Below, piece by piece: positions 50,904-59,133 of a stretch of 64,000 nt of DNA. The notes beneath the pieces were generated by a model. The model searched no databases. It was not told the DNA's origin and saw only the letters and a list, made by a program, of their open reading frames with translations. Every line of letters starts with the position of its first letter. Positions within the stretch are counted from its first letter, which is position 1. A program made the translations under genes and the position numbers. The stretch is from the NCBI GenBank assembly GCA_020161935.1, contig JAIUNI010000010.1, positions 210,561 through 274,560 on the forward strand. The letters run 5' to 3'. This DNA comes from Chloroflexota bacterium (lineage in GTDB: Bacteria; Chloroflexota; Anaerolineae; Aggregatilineales; Phototrophicaceae).

Positions 50904-50925
50904 ACCCGGAAGCGTCGCTCCGGGT
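50904..50925 (-). other. Intercistronic hairpin between rpmI and rplT
   Basis: ACCCGGA pairs with TCCGGGT around an 8-base loop, with AGGAG of rplT 10-20 bases further on. It may be a processing or autoregulatory site; bL20 controls this operon in other bacteria, but the known binding structures are not recognisable here. Confidence 0.5.
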
Positions 50926-50950
50926 GCTCAAATCAGATTGTGCTTCGCCG

Positions 50951-51193
50951 TTAGCGACCGGGATTCTGGCGGTATTTGCTCAGATAGGGGGCTAACTTCT
51001 TGATCTTACGGGCGACGGTCGAATTCGCCAGCCCGACCAATTTGTCGAGCGAGCGGTTATGGCGACCGGAACGACGGCGGCGGAAGTGGCTCTTCCCCTG
51101 TGGGGTGTGAACGACCTTGCCGGTGCCGGTTACACGGAAGCGCTTGGCGGTTGCTTTATGCGTTTTCTGCTTGTACTTCTTCAACTTACCCAC
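50951..51193 (-). CDS. rpmI: Ribosomal protein bL35
   Basis: An 80-residue large-subunit protein: KYKQKTHKATAKRFRVTGTG near 6 and a basic HFRRRRSGRHNRSLDKL segment are typical. It is slightly longer than usual because of its C-terminal tail. It is encoded between infC (gap of 15 bases) and rplT in the conserved order. Confidence 0.95.
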   Translation of the reverse strand: MGKLKKYKQKTHKATAKRFRVTGTGKVVHTPQGKSHFRRRRSGRHNRSLDKLVGLANSTVARKIKKLAPYLSKYRQNPGR

Positions 51194-51208
51194 GATTTTG
51201 CTCCACAG

Positions 51209-51733
51209 TTATTTTTTCTTGTCGGCTGCCGGAGCCAACACCATCAACATGGTATTGCCTTCCATCAGGGGTTGTTGCTCAACAACCGCGACATCCTGTA
51301 AATCTGCTGCAATTTCTAACATGCGCTGCAAGGCAATATCGGGATAATCACGCTCACGACCACGGAACCGCGCCCGTACCCGCACCTTCATGCCTTCTTT
51401 GATCCAGTTACGCGCATCGCGCACTTTAAATCCAAGATGATGCGAGTCAGTCTTGGGACGGAGTTGGATTTCTTTAACCTCAATTACCTTTTGTAATTTT
51501 TTGGCTTCACGTTCGCGTCGTCGTTTTTCGTACTGGAACTTACCAAAGTCCATAATACGGCAAACCGGCGGCTCGACGTTGGGCGAAACCTCGACCAGAT
51601 CAAGACCTTTTTCTTCTGCCATTTGAAGCGCAGTCCGAACCGACACGACACCGATGTTCTCGTTTGTGTCTGTAATCAGCCGAACTTCTCTGGCGCGTAT
51701 TTGTTCGTTGACGCGATAATTTATGGCGCTGAT
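51209..51733 (-). CDS. infC: Translation initiation factor IF-3, AUC or AUA start
   Basis: IF-3 keeps the subunits apart and proofreads the start codon. The reading frame contains the full N-terminal domain (RVNEQIRAREVRLI, then LDLVEVSPNVEPPVCRIMDFG), but between the upstream in-frame TGA and this domain there is no ATG, GTG or TTG. The only plausible starts are ATC at 51733 (giving 174 residues) or ATA at 51724. AAGGGTG lies upstream. E. coli infC uses AUU so that IF-3 represses its own translation; the same control is inferred here. The C-terminal domain (about 95-170) is normal. Confidence 0.9.
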   Translation of the reverse strand: MSAINYRVNEQIRAREVRLITDTNENIGVVSVRTALQMAEEKGLDLVEVSPNVEPPVCRIMDFGKFQYEKRRREREAKKLQKVIEVKEIQLRPKTDSHHLGFKVRDARNWIKEGMKVRVRARFRGRERDYPDIALQRMLEIAADLQDVAVVEQQPLMEGNTMLMVLAPAADKKK

Positions 51734-51801
51734 AGCCCTTACACCCTTCTGTTGCCTAACAGATCACTCAGTTGGTAAACAAGTGACAATTGAGTGGGGG
51801 A

Positions 51802-51830
51802 AGTCTAGCACACGCCTATATCAGAGTCAA
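51802..51830 (-). promoter_or_regulatory. Housekeeping promoter of infC operon
   Basis: Minus-strand TTGACT (51830-51825), a 17-base spacer and TAGACT (51807-51802). Spacing is ideal; the start of transcription would lie near 51795, giving a leader of about 60 bases before the infC start. Confidence 0.65.
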
Positions 51831-51882
51831 TATTGGCTTAGGCGAGAACGCCACTGTCTCGTGTGTTAATGTGCTTCCCTGT

Positions 51883-52203
51883 TTATTGTGGGTTTATCGT
51901 GATGTGAATGATCTCCGCACGACTTTTATAAGGCAGGTGATGCCTATCCAAAATGCGTGCATAGCTTTTCGCCTGCCACTTCAAATGGTCTATGCGGTCG
52001 TCAATAGCCTGTGAAGGCTGCCAGTGTAATGCTACCTGTCCGACTTTTAAGTTTGTGGCATACAGGGCGATGGCTGAGATGTAGCCACGTTGAATTTCAA
52101 CAACACGGTTTATCACATCATCTTGTACAGGGATTATGCAGCGTATACGCTCTGGTAGAAACTGCTGGCTCGTGCCGCCGCTTTGATAATTGTACCCACC
52201 CGA
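51883..52203 (-). pseudogene. Protein-like frame lacking a good start
   Basis: An open frame of 107 codons runs from an in-frame TAA (52206) to a stop at 51883. It reads like a real soluble protein (QDDVINRVVEIQRGYISAIA, then VGQVALHWQPSQAIDDRIDH), but the only standard start is GTG 52116, which has no ribosome-binding site and removes the first 29 codons. It may be the tail of a truncated gene. No family was recognised. The remainder of 51734-52347 holds the infC promoter and a CCTACCT/AGGTAGG hairpin at 52272-52299. Confidence 0.4.
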
Positions 52204-52347
52204 TTACGATCATAATGCCGCGCTTTCACTATGAAATAGCGCAACCTTATACAAAAGGGGGATCAGAATCGCCTACCTAAAGTCAGGGTTTAAGGTAGGG
52301 ATTGTTATGAGCCTATAGGTTGTTTGGTTAGTGGTAGGAAATGATGA

Positions 52348-52689
52348 TTATCGAGTCACAATCCCAATTGCGGGATGGGTGTCGGCGAATTTGCGGACTT
52401 CTTCCAGCGCGGCATTAAACTGGCTGATGAGTTCCGCGTCATCCCCTTTGTAGCGGCGTAAGGTTTGGATGGCGCAGGCGGCACACCCCCGCATGGCACG
52501 GTAACTATCGGTTTCACAGGCCATGCAGCCGTCGAGCTTAATCATCATCATCATGAAGGCCAGCGTTTCTTCATGTGTTTCCGGCAGTTTGACGATACGG
52601 TCAATCAATGCCTGCCATTCCGCGCCGCGCAGCTTGCGGAGGCTTGGGATGACATGATGGGGGAATAAAATCTCGTTATTGGTGTACAT
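52348..52689 (-). CDS. Small CxxC-CxxC protein
   Basis: A 113-residue protein starting at ATG 52689 (MYTNNEILFPHHVIPSLRKL), which follows GAAGG by eight bases; a longer frame is less likely. The centre reads DGCMACETDSYRAMRGCAACAI, two CxxC pairs fourteen residues apart, flanked by helices. This could bind zinc or an Fe-S cluster. Similar proteins are common in Chloroflexota to my knowledge, but no function is known. Confidence 0.68.
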   Translation of the reverse strand: MYTNNEILFPHHVIPSLRKLRGAEWQALIDRIVKLPETHEETLAFMMMMIKLDGCMACETDSYRAMRGCAACAIQTLRRYKGDDAELISQFNAALEEVRKFADTHPAIGIVTR

Positions 52690-52812
52690 GCCGTTTACCT
52701 TCAACCCTGTGACAATTCCTGTCACATCATAACGCCGACGCACAGCATAACACAATTCGCCTGAAGGTACTATAATCGATTACATTCTATCGACGAGTTG
52801 TTGGGGGCTGCT

Positions 52813-53982
52813 GTGCTGCGTCACTTCTCATTTTTGTTCTTGCTGCTCGTGACCGGATGCAGCGGTGGGGCGGTCGTTTTTGCGCCCCCGCCAGCGCCGC
52901 CCGATGTTTCTTCATTCCTCTATACGCATCCTGCTGGTGTATTTAGCGCAGCCGTACCCCGTAATTGGGCGCTGTACGAGCAGAATACCACCGTGGTTGC
53001 CAGCGCGGCGTTTTCTGCCCCGACCGAGGAGCAGCCGTCAGTGACGTTTGCGGTCGTCAATGTTGGGGAAGCGTTCGACTCGGCGACCTTTGCCAGTTTC
53101 TTGGATCGCTATCAGCGGCAAATCCGACCGGATGTAACCACCTACACCGAAGTCAGCCGGCAAGCGATGGGCGATGGCAGTTGGCGACTCAGCGGCATCC
53201 GGCAGAGCGCGGGTGGCATCGCGCAGCAGGTCAACACGTTCGTCCAGCAAACCGGCACGTTCCTGAGCGTGATTGATGTGCTGGTGAGTGCTAACGCTGT
53301 CCGTATGAACATCCTCCAGCAGATTGTCAACACGTTTACCGTCAATACGACTGCGACGCTCGAAGCATCCGACCCGAACGTTCTCAGTTACGCGAGCACG
53401 ACCGCAATCGAATTCCTGCACGTCACGACATGGCGCACGCCACAAAATGTATTTTTTATAACAGGCGAGGTCGCGAACCGGGGCAGCGTCCAACTGACGG
53501 ATATACCTGTTCGGGCGGTGCTAAAGAACGCGGATGGCGTACCGATTGCCGAGGCGGTGGACACAGTGATGGGCTACAGCTTACCGGTGGGTGGATTTGC
53601 ACCGTTCAGCCTGCGCTTTGGGCAAGGGCAGCCAGCTTTTACCACGACGTTTGATTTGTCGGTCGGGAATACAGAATGGCAGTCCGAACCGGAGCGTGTT
53701 GTTTACGGACAAGATGAATTGGCGTGGCAGGATGACTCGTCGTTTGATGCGGATGGCAGTATGGTAATTGAGGGTGCAGTCCAGAACATCAGTGACAAAC
53801 CGCTGCTGGCTCCGCGTGTCGTGGCGACGATCTTTGACGCGGCGGGAAACGTTATCGCGGCGGGGTATGTCGATTTGTCGGCGGCGCTGAATACAAACGA
53901 CTCAGCGCCCTTCCGTATTGTCGTTCCAGAAATGGGGGGCGATCCGGCCAATTACATTATTAACGCCCAAGCCCTGCCGTGA
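52813..53982 (+). CDS. Lipoprotein with two FxLYD-like domains
   Basis: A 389-residue predicted lipoprotein, started at GTG 52813 behind TGGGGG; the signal ends in LLLVTGCSGG (Cys near 16). The N-terminal part (about 35-170) resembles a PsbP/DcrB-like domain (HPAGVFSAAVPRNWALYEQ). Two C-terminal Ig-like domains follow (about 205-285, NVFFITGEVANRGSVQLTDI, and 305-385, SMVIEGAVQNISDKPLLAPR), both FxLYD-type. Such proteins sit on the outer face of the membrane. Function unknown. Confidence 0.75.
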   Translation: MLRHFSFLFLLLVTGCSGGAVVFAPPPAPPDVSSFLYTHPAGVFSAAVPRNWALYEQNTTVVASAAFSAPTEEQPSVTFAVVNVGEAFDSATFASFLDRYQRQIRPDVTTYTEVSRQAMGDGSWRLSGIRQSAGGIAQQVNTFVQQTGTFLSVIDVLVSANAVRMNILQQIVNTFTVNTTATLEASDPNVLSYASTTAIEFLHVTTWRTPQNVFFITGEVANRGSVQLTDIPVRAVLKNADGVPIAEAVDTVMGYSLPVGGFAPFSLRFGQGQPAFTTTFDLSVGNTEWQSEPERVVYGQDELAWQDDSSFDADGSMVIEGAVQNISDKPLLAPRVVATIFDAAGNVIAAGYVDLSAALNTNDSAPFRIVVPEMGGDPANYIINAQALP

Positions 53983-54024
53983 TGAAGCGTTCGGGAGTCC
54001 ATACGCCTGTACCCCGATGGTTTT

Positions 54025-54597
54025 TTAGGATTCGCCCAGTCCTTGAAGCACCTGAAGCAGAGCGGCTAATTCCGGTGGAATATAGCCATCCTGCGCGGTT
54101 ACGGTACGCGCCGCACCGCTGGGCTTTTCGACGGTGATGTTGTAAGTGAAGACATCCGCGCTTGTGCCGATGCCTTGAAACACCCCCTGCATTCCGAAAA
54201 AGCCCATTTGATCGAGCATTTGATTGATTTGTGTAACCACATCCGGTGATACGGTGCTGGTTGCACCATTGCGGATGAGCGTACCATCGGCAGACAGTAT
54301 CACGTCAAGCGGGGTTCCTTGCAAGCCGCCGCTGCGGTTCAGGATAACCTGAGAAAAGGGCTGCCCCGCGCCGGGTTCTTCGGTGACAGGGGCGATGAGT
54401 GTCCCCGGTATCGGGAGTGCCACTTCTTCGGTGCCATATTCACGTGGGCCATTGGTGGGCAGCGGGACGGCGGCTGTCGCGTCGGCTGCGGGCGTGCCAC
54501 TCGTGTTTTGCACAGCTTGGGTGGGAGCCACATTATTGTTGTTACAGCCAGCGAGTATAAGCGCACCGAGTATGACGATCATGAGTTGACGGAGCAT
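54025..54597 (-). CDS. Small lipoprotein
   Basis: A 190-residue predicted lipoprotein: signal ending in ALILAGCNNNN (Cys18), a Thr/Ala/Pro-rich spacer to about 70, then a compact domain (about 80-185). The segment VTQINQMLDQMGFFGMQG and the later AQDGYIPPELAALLQVLQGL recall proteins annotated as propeptide- or protealysin-inhibitor-like in Chloroflexota, but this is weak. Role unknown. Confidence 0.68.
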   Translation of the reverse strand: MLRQLMIVILGALILAGCNNNNVAPTQAVQNTSGTPAADATAAVPLPTNGPREYGTEEVALPIPGTLIAPVTEEPGAGQPFSQVILNRSGGLQGTPLDVILSADGTLIRNGATSTVSPDVVTQINQMLDQMGFFGMQGVFQGIGTSADVFTYNITVEKPSGAARTVTAQDGYIPPELAALLQVLQGLGES

Positions 54598-54687
54598 AGC
54601 CTAAACCTCGATCCATTAATGAAGTCGCTTATTTGTAGTGTGGACGACATTTAGCCAACTGACAAGGGGGATATTCGTCTGATGACT

Positions 54688-56052
54688 TTACGCCAGCTTT
54701 TGTTGTGACGTGCGCCGCGTCACGATATTCGTGACCCCAATGGCTGTGAGTAATGTGGCGAGAGGGTACAACGCGAGGTAATAGCGCTGCCACGGTAAGG
54801 GGTTGATGAGCAGCGTTGCAACGGCGAGCGCCAGCCAGAGGAGAAGCCCGACATGCCATGTGCGCCAATGCGGCAGCGTGATGATGATACCCCAGAAGGC
54901 CATGAGTGAGAGGATGCCGCCGATTATGATACCCGCGTGTAAGCCGCTGAGTGGCGAGGATTCGTAGGCTTTAATTTCGGCTTGAATCGGGGTGACGTTT
55001 GCCCAGAAAGCGGCCTCAAAATAAACCGGCGGTTGGATATAAGGTTGGGTGATGATCCCCGATAGGCGATCTGTGAGGGGTGTAGGGGCGGTTGGCTCGG
55101 CAGTCACTTGCGATTCCAAAAGCAACTGCCGTTCGCGTATCAAGTCACCGAAGCGCTCGACCGGACTGCTCCATAAAGCAGGTGAGGCGGCTAGAAAGAC
55201 AATGACCGTAAGCACGATGCTCACGATTAGGGCAATCAGCGGCTGTGTGAGTACCCTCACCCCTAACCCCTCTCCTTCAGGGCGAGGGGAATGAGAATGC
55301 TGCTTTCTGAGGGGTAAGTGGTAAAGGATAAGCCAGCCAAAAGTGACGGCCACGAATAGGATGCCGCTGTGTTTGCTAGCGAGCGTGAGGCCGCTGGATA
55401 GACCGAGGCACAACCACCACCGCCAACCGGTACGCCCTTTGCAGATGAGAATGGCAAGCAGGATGGCGAGCAGACCGAAGCAAAGCACTGAGCCTTCCAT
55501 CATTGCCCGCCGCCCATTGAGCAGGATCACCGGACTCAAGGCATACAAACCGCTGGCGATATAGGCGGGTAAGCGCTCACTAAACTGCCAACCGATGCCG
55601 AATAAGACGATAGCACCAGCCGCTAAGAAGATGGCAGACGGTAGGCGACTGACGGTGAGCATTCGCGAGTCGGGACGATGCCCACGCGCGATGTTTTCGT
55701 CGTAGCTGAGCGGCCATTCCCACAGCGTCGGGAGATCGTTTTCGGTGTATCCGGCGAGGTGGAGACTTAGACCTATTGTATAGACGTTCACGGAGCCGTT
55801 AATCAGGCGCAGCCATGCGGGATTATCGACGGTATAAGGTGGTGAAACTGGTAGGGATTGAGGCTGTTGGTTTACGAAAGCCGTAAAATAGTCGCGGCTC
55901 ATGGTGATTTGCATCGCTTCGTCACCGTGAAAAGGCGCGAGGGCTGTTCCAGCGAGGATATAGAGGGTGAGGACGAGCAGCCACAAGCCATCCCATGCCG
56001 AAAGGGATCGGCTGAGGAGTGCGTTGAATAGGCCAGCTTGTTGGCGGGACAT
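54688..56052 (-). CDS. Family-39-like membrane glycosyltransferase, paralogue B
   Basis: A 454-residue polytopic protein (about nine to ten helices) of the GT39/ArnT/PMT superfamily. These enzymes transfer sugars from lipid-linked donors outside the membrane. The first outside loop carries APFHGDEAMQ (about 40) with the catalytic-type Asp-Glu. SGLYALSPVILLNGRRAMME near 170 and a C-terminal NPLPWQRYYLALYPL are shared with the upstream paralogue. The start at 56052 lies four bases after the paralogue's stop. One loop (about residues 254-266, SPRPEGEGLGVRV) is encoded by a copy of an interspersed repeat and is absent from the sister. Confidence 0.85.
   Translation of the reverse strand: MSRQQAGLFNALLSRSLSAWDGLWLLVLTLYILAGTALAPFHGDEAMQITMSRDYFTAFVNQQPQSLPVSPPYTVDNPAWLRLINGSVNVYTIGLSLHLAGYTENDLPTLWEWPLSYDENIARGHRPDSRMLTVSRLPSAIFLAAGAIVLFGIGWQFSERLPAYIASGLYALSPVILLNGRRAMMEGSVLCFGLLAILLAILICKGRTGWRWWLCLGLSSGLTLASKHSGILFVAVTFGWLILYHLPLRKQHSHSPRPEGEGLGVRVLTQPLIALIVSIVLTVIVFLAASPALWSSPVERFGDLIRERQLLLESQVTAEPTAPTPLTDRLSGIITQPYIQPPVYFEAAFWANVTPIQAEIKAYESSPLSGLHAGIIIGGILSLMAFWGIIITLPHWRTWHVGLLLWLALAVATLLINPLPWQRYYLALYPLATLLTAIGVTNIVTRRTSQQKLA
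55254..55289. repeat. Interspersed repeat copy inside the glycosyltransferase gene
   Basis: CCCTCACCCCTAACCCCTCT continues into a CC-TTCAG-GGCGAGGGG hairpin, the signature of a widespread palindromic intergenic repeat. It is read in frame in a membrane-protein loop. Confidence 0.75.
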
Positions 56053-56056
56053 GGCG

Positions 56057-57424
56057 CTACTGGGCTGGACGCTTGCGGCGCGGGCGGAGGATGAGGCGGA
56101 CAGTACCCACGGTGGCAAGCAGCGTCATGATCGGGATTTCGGGCAGGTAGTAGCGCTGCCACGGTAACGGGTTGATGAGTAAGTTCGCAAATGTGACAAG
56201 CAGCCACATGATGAGGACGACCACTAGTGCGTTTGAGGGATATAGACGTAACTGAGGCACAACCACAGTCAGCAGCCCAATACCTGCTAAGACGGTTAAG
56301 ACTGCGCCTGTGCTGGTATCCACCGGTAAGCCCCCTAGCGGTGAGGTGTTGTAAGCTGTGATCTCCTGCGCGATGGGTTCGGCTTCTGCCCACGAGGCTT
56401 GTTCAAAATAAGCAACGGGTGTCATAAACGGTTGGGTGAGAATGCCTTCTACCCGCTGTGGAAGGGTGGTCGGTGCTTCGGGTGACAGGATCGAGACGAC
56501 GATTTCAACCTGTTCTTGGAGCATTTGTGTAAGGTCTTGCACGCGGCTGACCGGATCGTTCCAGAGGGCAGGCGACAGCGCCACGACCAGTGCCAGCATG
56601 AGCAGACCGCTGGCGGTCAGTTTAAGGGTGGAAGCGATCAAACCATTTAGAGTTAGTGGTGGAAACTGAGATTGTTTCCGCGGGAAGGTTCTGAATATTT
56701 CGGCAATAAAGATACCGCCGAACGCACCCGCGACGAAGATCGTGCCGCTGTACTTGCTAACCAGTGTCAGCGCAGCGCAAATGATGAGCGCTGCCCACCA
56801 ACCCCATAAACCTTTGCCGCCTTGCTCGCGTTTACGGGCGATTTGCAGGGCGACATAAATGGTGAGCAGACCGAAGCACAACAGGGCGCTTTCGACCAGC
56901 GCTCGCCGTCCGTTTAAGAGGATGATCGGGTTGAGGGTATAGAAGGCGCTGGCGAGATAGGCGACCCAACGCCCACCGAACTGCCAACCGATGCCGAACA
57001 TGGCGATAATGCTGATGGCGAAGTAGAAGACTGCGACACTGCGGGCGACCGTGAGCAGCGTTTCGGTCGGGCGGTGTCCGGTCGCGATGTTATCGGCGTA
57101 ATGCAGACCCCAATCCCAACCGGGACGTGGGGGCAAGTCTCCTGCGGTTAAGCCCGCCAACTGCATGGCGAAGCCCACCGAATAGCGCATGACCGAGCCA
57201 TTCAGCAAGCGCAATCGTGGGTCGCTGTCGATGTCGTAGGGCGGGTTTACCGGCAGGCTTTGCAGGTTGTTCTCAATAAACACCGTCGTATAGTCACGGC
57301 TGGTATAGATGTGCATGGCCTCGTCACCGTGGAATGGGGCGAGCTTCATGCCTGCTGTCGTATAGCCGATTAATAAGGCCAGCCACAGAAGGTTGGCAGC
57401 AGTGGGTAAATAACGCTTAATCAG
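56057..57424 (-). CDS. Family-39-like membrane glycosyltransferase, paralogue A, apparent CTG start
   Basis: A 455-residue polytopic glycosyltransferase. The first ATG (57349) lies inside the conserved KLAPFHGDEAMH motif and would delete membrane helix 1. The frame extends upstream through KRYLPTAANLLWLALLIGYT, which aligns with helix 1 of paralogue B. No ATG, GTG or TTG exists there before an in-frame stop. CTG 57424 has AGGCGG seven bases upstream, overlapping the serA stop, and is the best start (ATT 57430 or 57421 are alternatives). Shared motifs with B: YTLNPIILLNGRRALVE and NPLPWQRYYLPEIP. Acts in the envelope on an unknown acceptor. Confidence 0.82.
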   Translation of the reverse strand: MIKRYLPTAANLLWLALLIGYTTAGMKLAPFHGDEAMHIYTSRDYTTVFIENNLQSLPVNPPYDIDSDPRLRLLNGSVMRYSVGFAMQLAGLTAGDLPPRPGWDWGLHYADNIATGHRPTETLLTVARSVAVFYFAISIIAMFGIGWQFGGRWVAYLASAFYTLNPIILLNGRRALVESALLCFGLLTIYVALQIARKREQGGKGLWGWWAALIICAALTLVSKYSGTIFVAGAFGGIFIAEIFRTFPRKQSQFPPLTLNGLIASTLKLTASGLLMLALVVALSPALWNDPVSRVQDLTQMLQEQVEIVVSILSPEAPTTLPQRVEGILTQPFMTPVAYFEQASWAEAEPIAQEITAYNTSPLGGLPVDTSTGAVLTVLAGIGLLTVVVPQLRLYPSNALVVVLIMWLLVTFANLLINPLPWQRYYLPEIPIMTLLATVGTVRLILRPRRKRPAQ

Positions 57425-57435
57425 GGTAATGCCGC

Positions 57436-59085
57436 CTACTGCTTAATCTCGACTTGGTGCGCGTGCCGAACAAACTCTAGCCCCAATAACTCATCTAACA
57501 CGGGGATAGGAAGGGGCAGGTCAAGCGCAAGCACGGTGAAAGTATGACCACCCGGTTCGGCGCGTCCGGTGTGCCAACTGGCGATGTTGACGTTGTTGGT
57601 CGCCATGAGCGTACCGACCTTGCCGATGACACCCGGTTGGTCGAAGCTGCCCATCAGCAGCAGATGACCTTCTGGTACGAAGTTCATGCGGTATTGGTTG
57701 ATCTGGACGATGTGCGGTTCTTTGCGGTCAAGCAAGGTTCCCGCCATCAGGATATTTTCGCCATCCTCCAGCGTGACTTCGCACGAAACCATACTGGCGT
57801 AATCGCCGGTTTTCATACCTTTGGCCTGTGTGACTTGAATGCCGCGTTCGGCTGCTAACACCGGCGCGTTGATGGTGTTGACTTTGTTACCAAGTACCGG
57901 TTGCAGCAGACCTTTGAGGATGGCGACCGCAAGCGCTTTGACCAAACCACTCATTTCCTCGCCGCGATATTCGACCGCGACGCGGCTCACCGGACTGCGC
58001 GAGAGCGCATGGATCATCGTCCCCATGCATTCCGCCAAGCGCATGTAAGGGCGGGCGGTTTCAAAGTCCAACCCCGGCACGAACGGCATGTTGACCACGT
58101 TCCGGTAATCTTTGCCGTGCAGCGCGTCCAAAACTTGCTTCACAATTTGGAGCGACAAATCTTGCATGGCCTCGATGGTGTTGTCGCCAATGCGCGGCGT
58201 GTGAATGACATTATCAAGGCCGACGAGCGGGCTGTTGTAAGGCGGCTCGTCCCGATACACGTCAACCGCGACCCCCGCGAGGTGTCCATCTTTGAGGGCA
58301 GCAGCTACAGCCGCCTCGTCAATAACGCTGCCGTGCGAGGTGTTGATGAGCCGTGCGCCTTGCTTCATCTGTGCCAGCGTGTTGGCGTTGATGAAGTCAG
58401 CCGTTTCGGGCGTGGCTGCAACGTGCAGTGTGATAAAGTCGCTGCGGGTGAGCAGTTCTTTCAGGCCGACCAACTGCACCCGTTCGTCGAGGAGTTGGTC
58501 TTCGCTCATATAGGGGTCGTAAGCGAGGACAGTCATGCCGAAGGCCAGCGCACGCTTGGCGACGACGCTCCCGACACGTCCCAAACCTATAATCCCTAAC
58601 GTCTTTTCGAAGAGCTGCGTTCCAGCTTGGCGTTTGCGGTCGAGCAGCCACCAACCATCCTTGAGGCTGTCGTGGGCGACCACCAAGCGGCGGCTGAGTG
58701 CCAACATGAGCGCAATCGCATGTTCACCGGCGGCAATCGCGTTCGTTCCGGGGGTGTTCATAACGATGATGCCCCGGTTGGTCGCCGCTTCAATGTCGAT
58801 ACCGTTTAAGCCAGCGCCCACCCGCCCGATCAGTTTGAGGTTGGGTGCCGTCTCCAAGAGCGTTTTATCGATACGCACATCATCCCGTGCGATCAAGGCG
58901 TGCGCTTGGCTGAGGCTGTCCCGCACGGCAGAAGGTGTAACCTGCTGGATGGTAATATCGGCGGATTCTTGCAATATCTTCAGGCTGCTCTCAGCCAAAT
59001 CGGTCGCGACCAAAATGTGATAAGTTGGCACGAGGTTCTCGTCACCTTTCAGAGGTGTCATGACTGCGGGTGATGCTAGGGTCAT
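57436..59085 (-). CDS. serA: D-3-phosphoglycerate dehydrogenase
   Basis: A 549-residue enzyme for the first step of serine synthesis (3-phosphoglycerate to 3-phosphohydroxypyruvate, NAD-dependent). Domains: catalytic/nucleotide-binding (about 20-335, GLGRVGSVVAKRALAFGM near 173 and the Glu/His pair with H near 301 region TPRIGDNTIEA), then the ASB domain (about 340-470) and a C-terminal ACT domain (about 475-549, LLMGSFDQPGVIGKVGTLMA) for serine feedback. One oddity: the catalytic His motif usually reads TPHxGASTxEA, here TPRIGDNTIEA, with Arg in place of His. The start may be later (GTG at 59031). Confidence 0.93.
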   Translation of the reverse strand: MTLASPAVMTPLKGDENLVPTYHILVATDLAESSLKILQESADITIQQVTPSAVRDSLSQAHALIARDDVRIDKTLLETAPNLKLIGRVGAGLNGIDIEAATNRGIIVMNTPGTNAIAAGEHAIALMLALSRRLVVAHDSLKDGWWLLDRKRQAGTQLFEKTLGIIGLGRVGSVVAKRALAFGMTVLAYDPYMSEDQLLDERVQLVGLKELLTRSDFITLHVAATPETADFINANTLAQMKQGARLINTSHGSVIDEAAVAAALKDGHLAGVAVDVYRDEPPYNSPLVGLDNVIHTPRIGDNTIEAMQDLSLQIVKQVLDALHGKDYRNVVNMPFVPGLDFETARPYMRLAECMGTMIHALSRSPVSRVAVEYRGEEMSGLVKALAVAILKGLLQPVLGNKVNTINAPVLAAERGIQVTQAKGMKTGDYASMVSCEVTLEDGENILMAGTLLDRKEPHIVQINQYRMNFVPEGHLLLMGSFDQPGVIGKVGTLMATNNVNIASWHTGRAEPGGHTFTVLALDLPLPIPVLDELLGLEFVRHAHQVEIKQ

Positions 59086-59133
59086 TCGTTATCAATCCAT
59101 CAACTATAACATTCGGGTAATCGTGTGAGAAGG

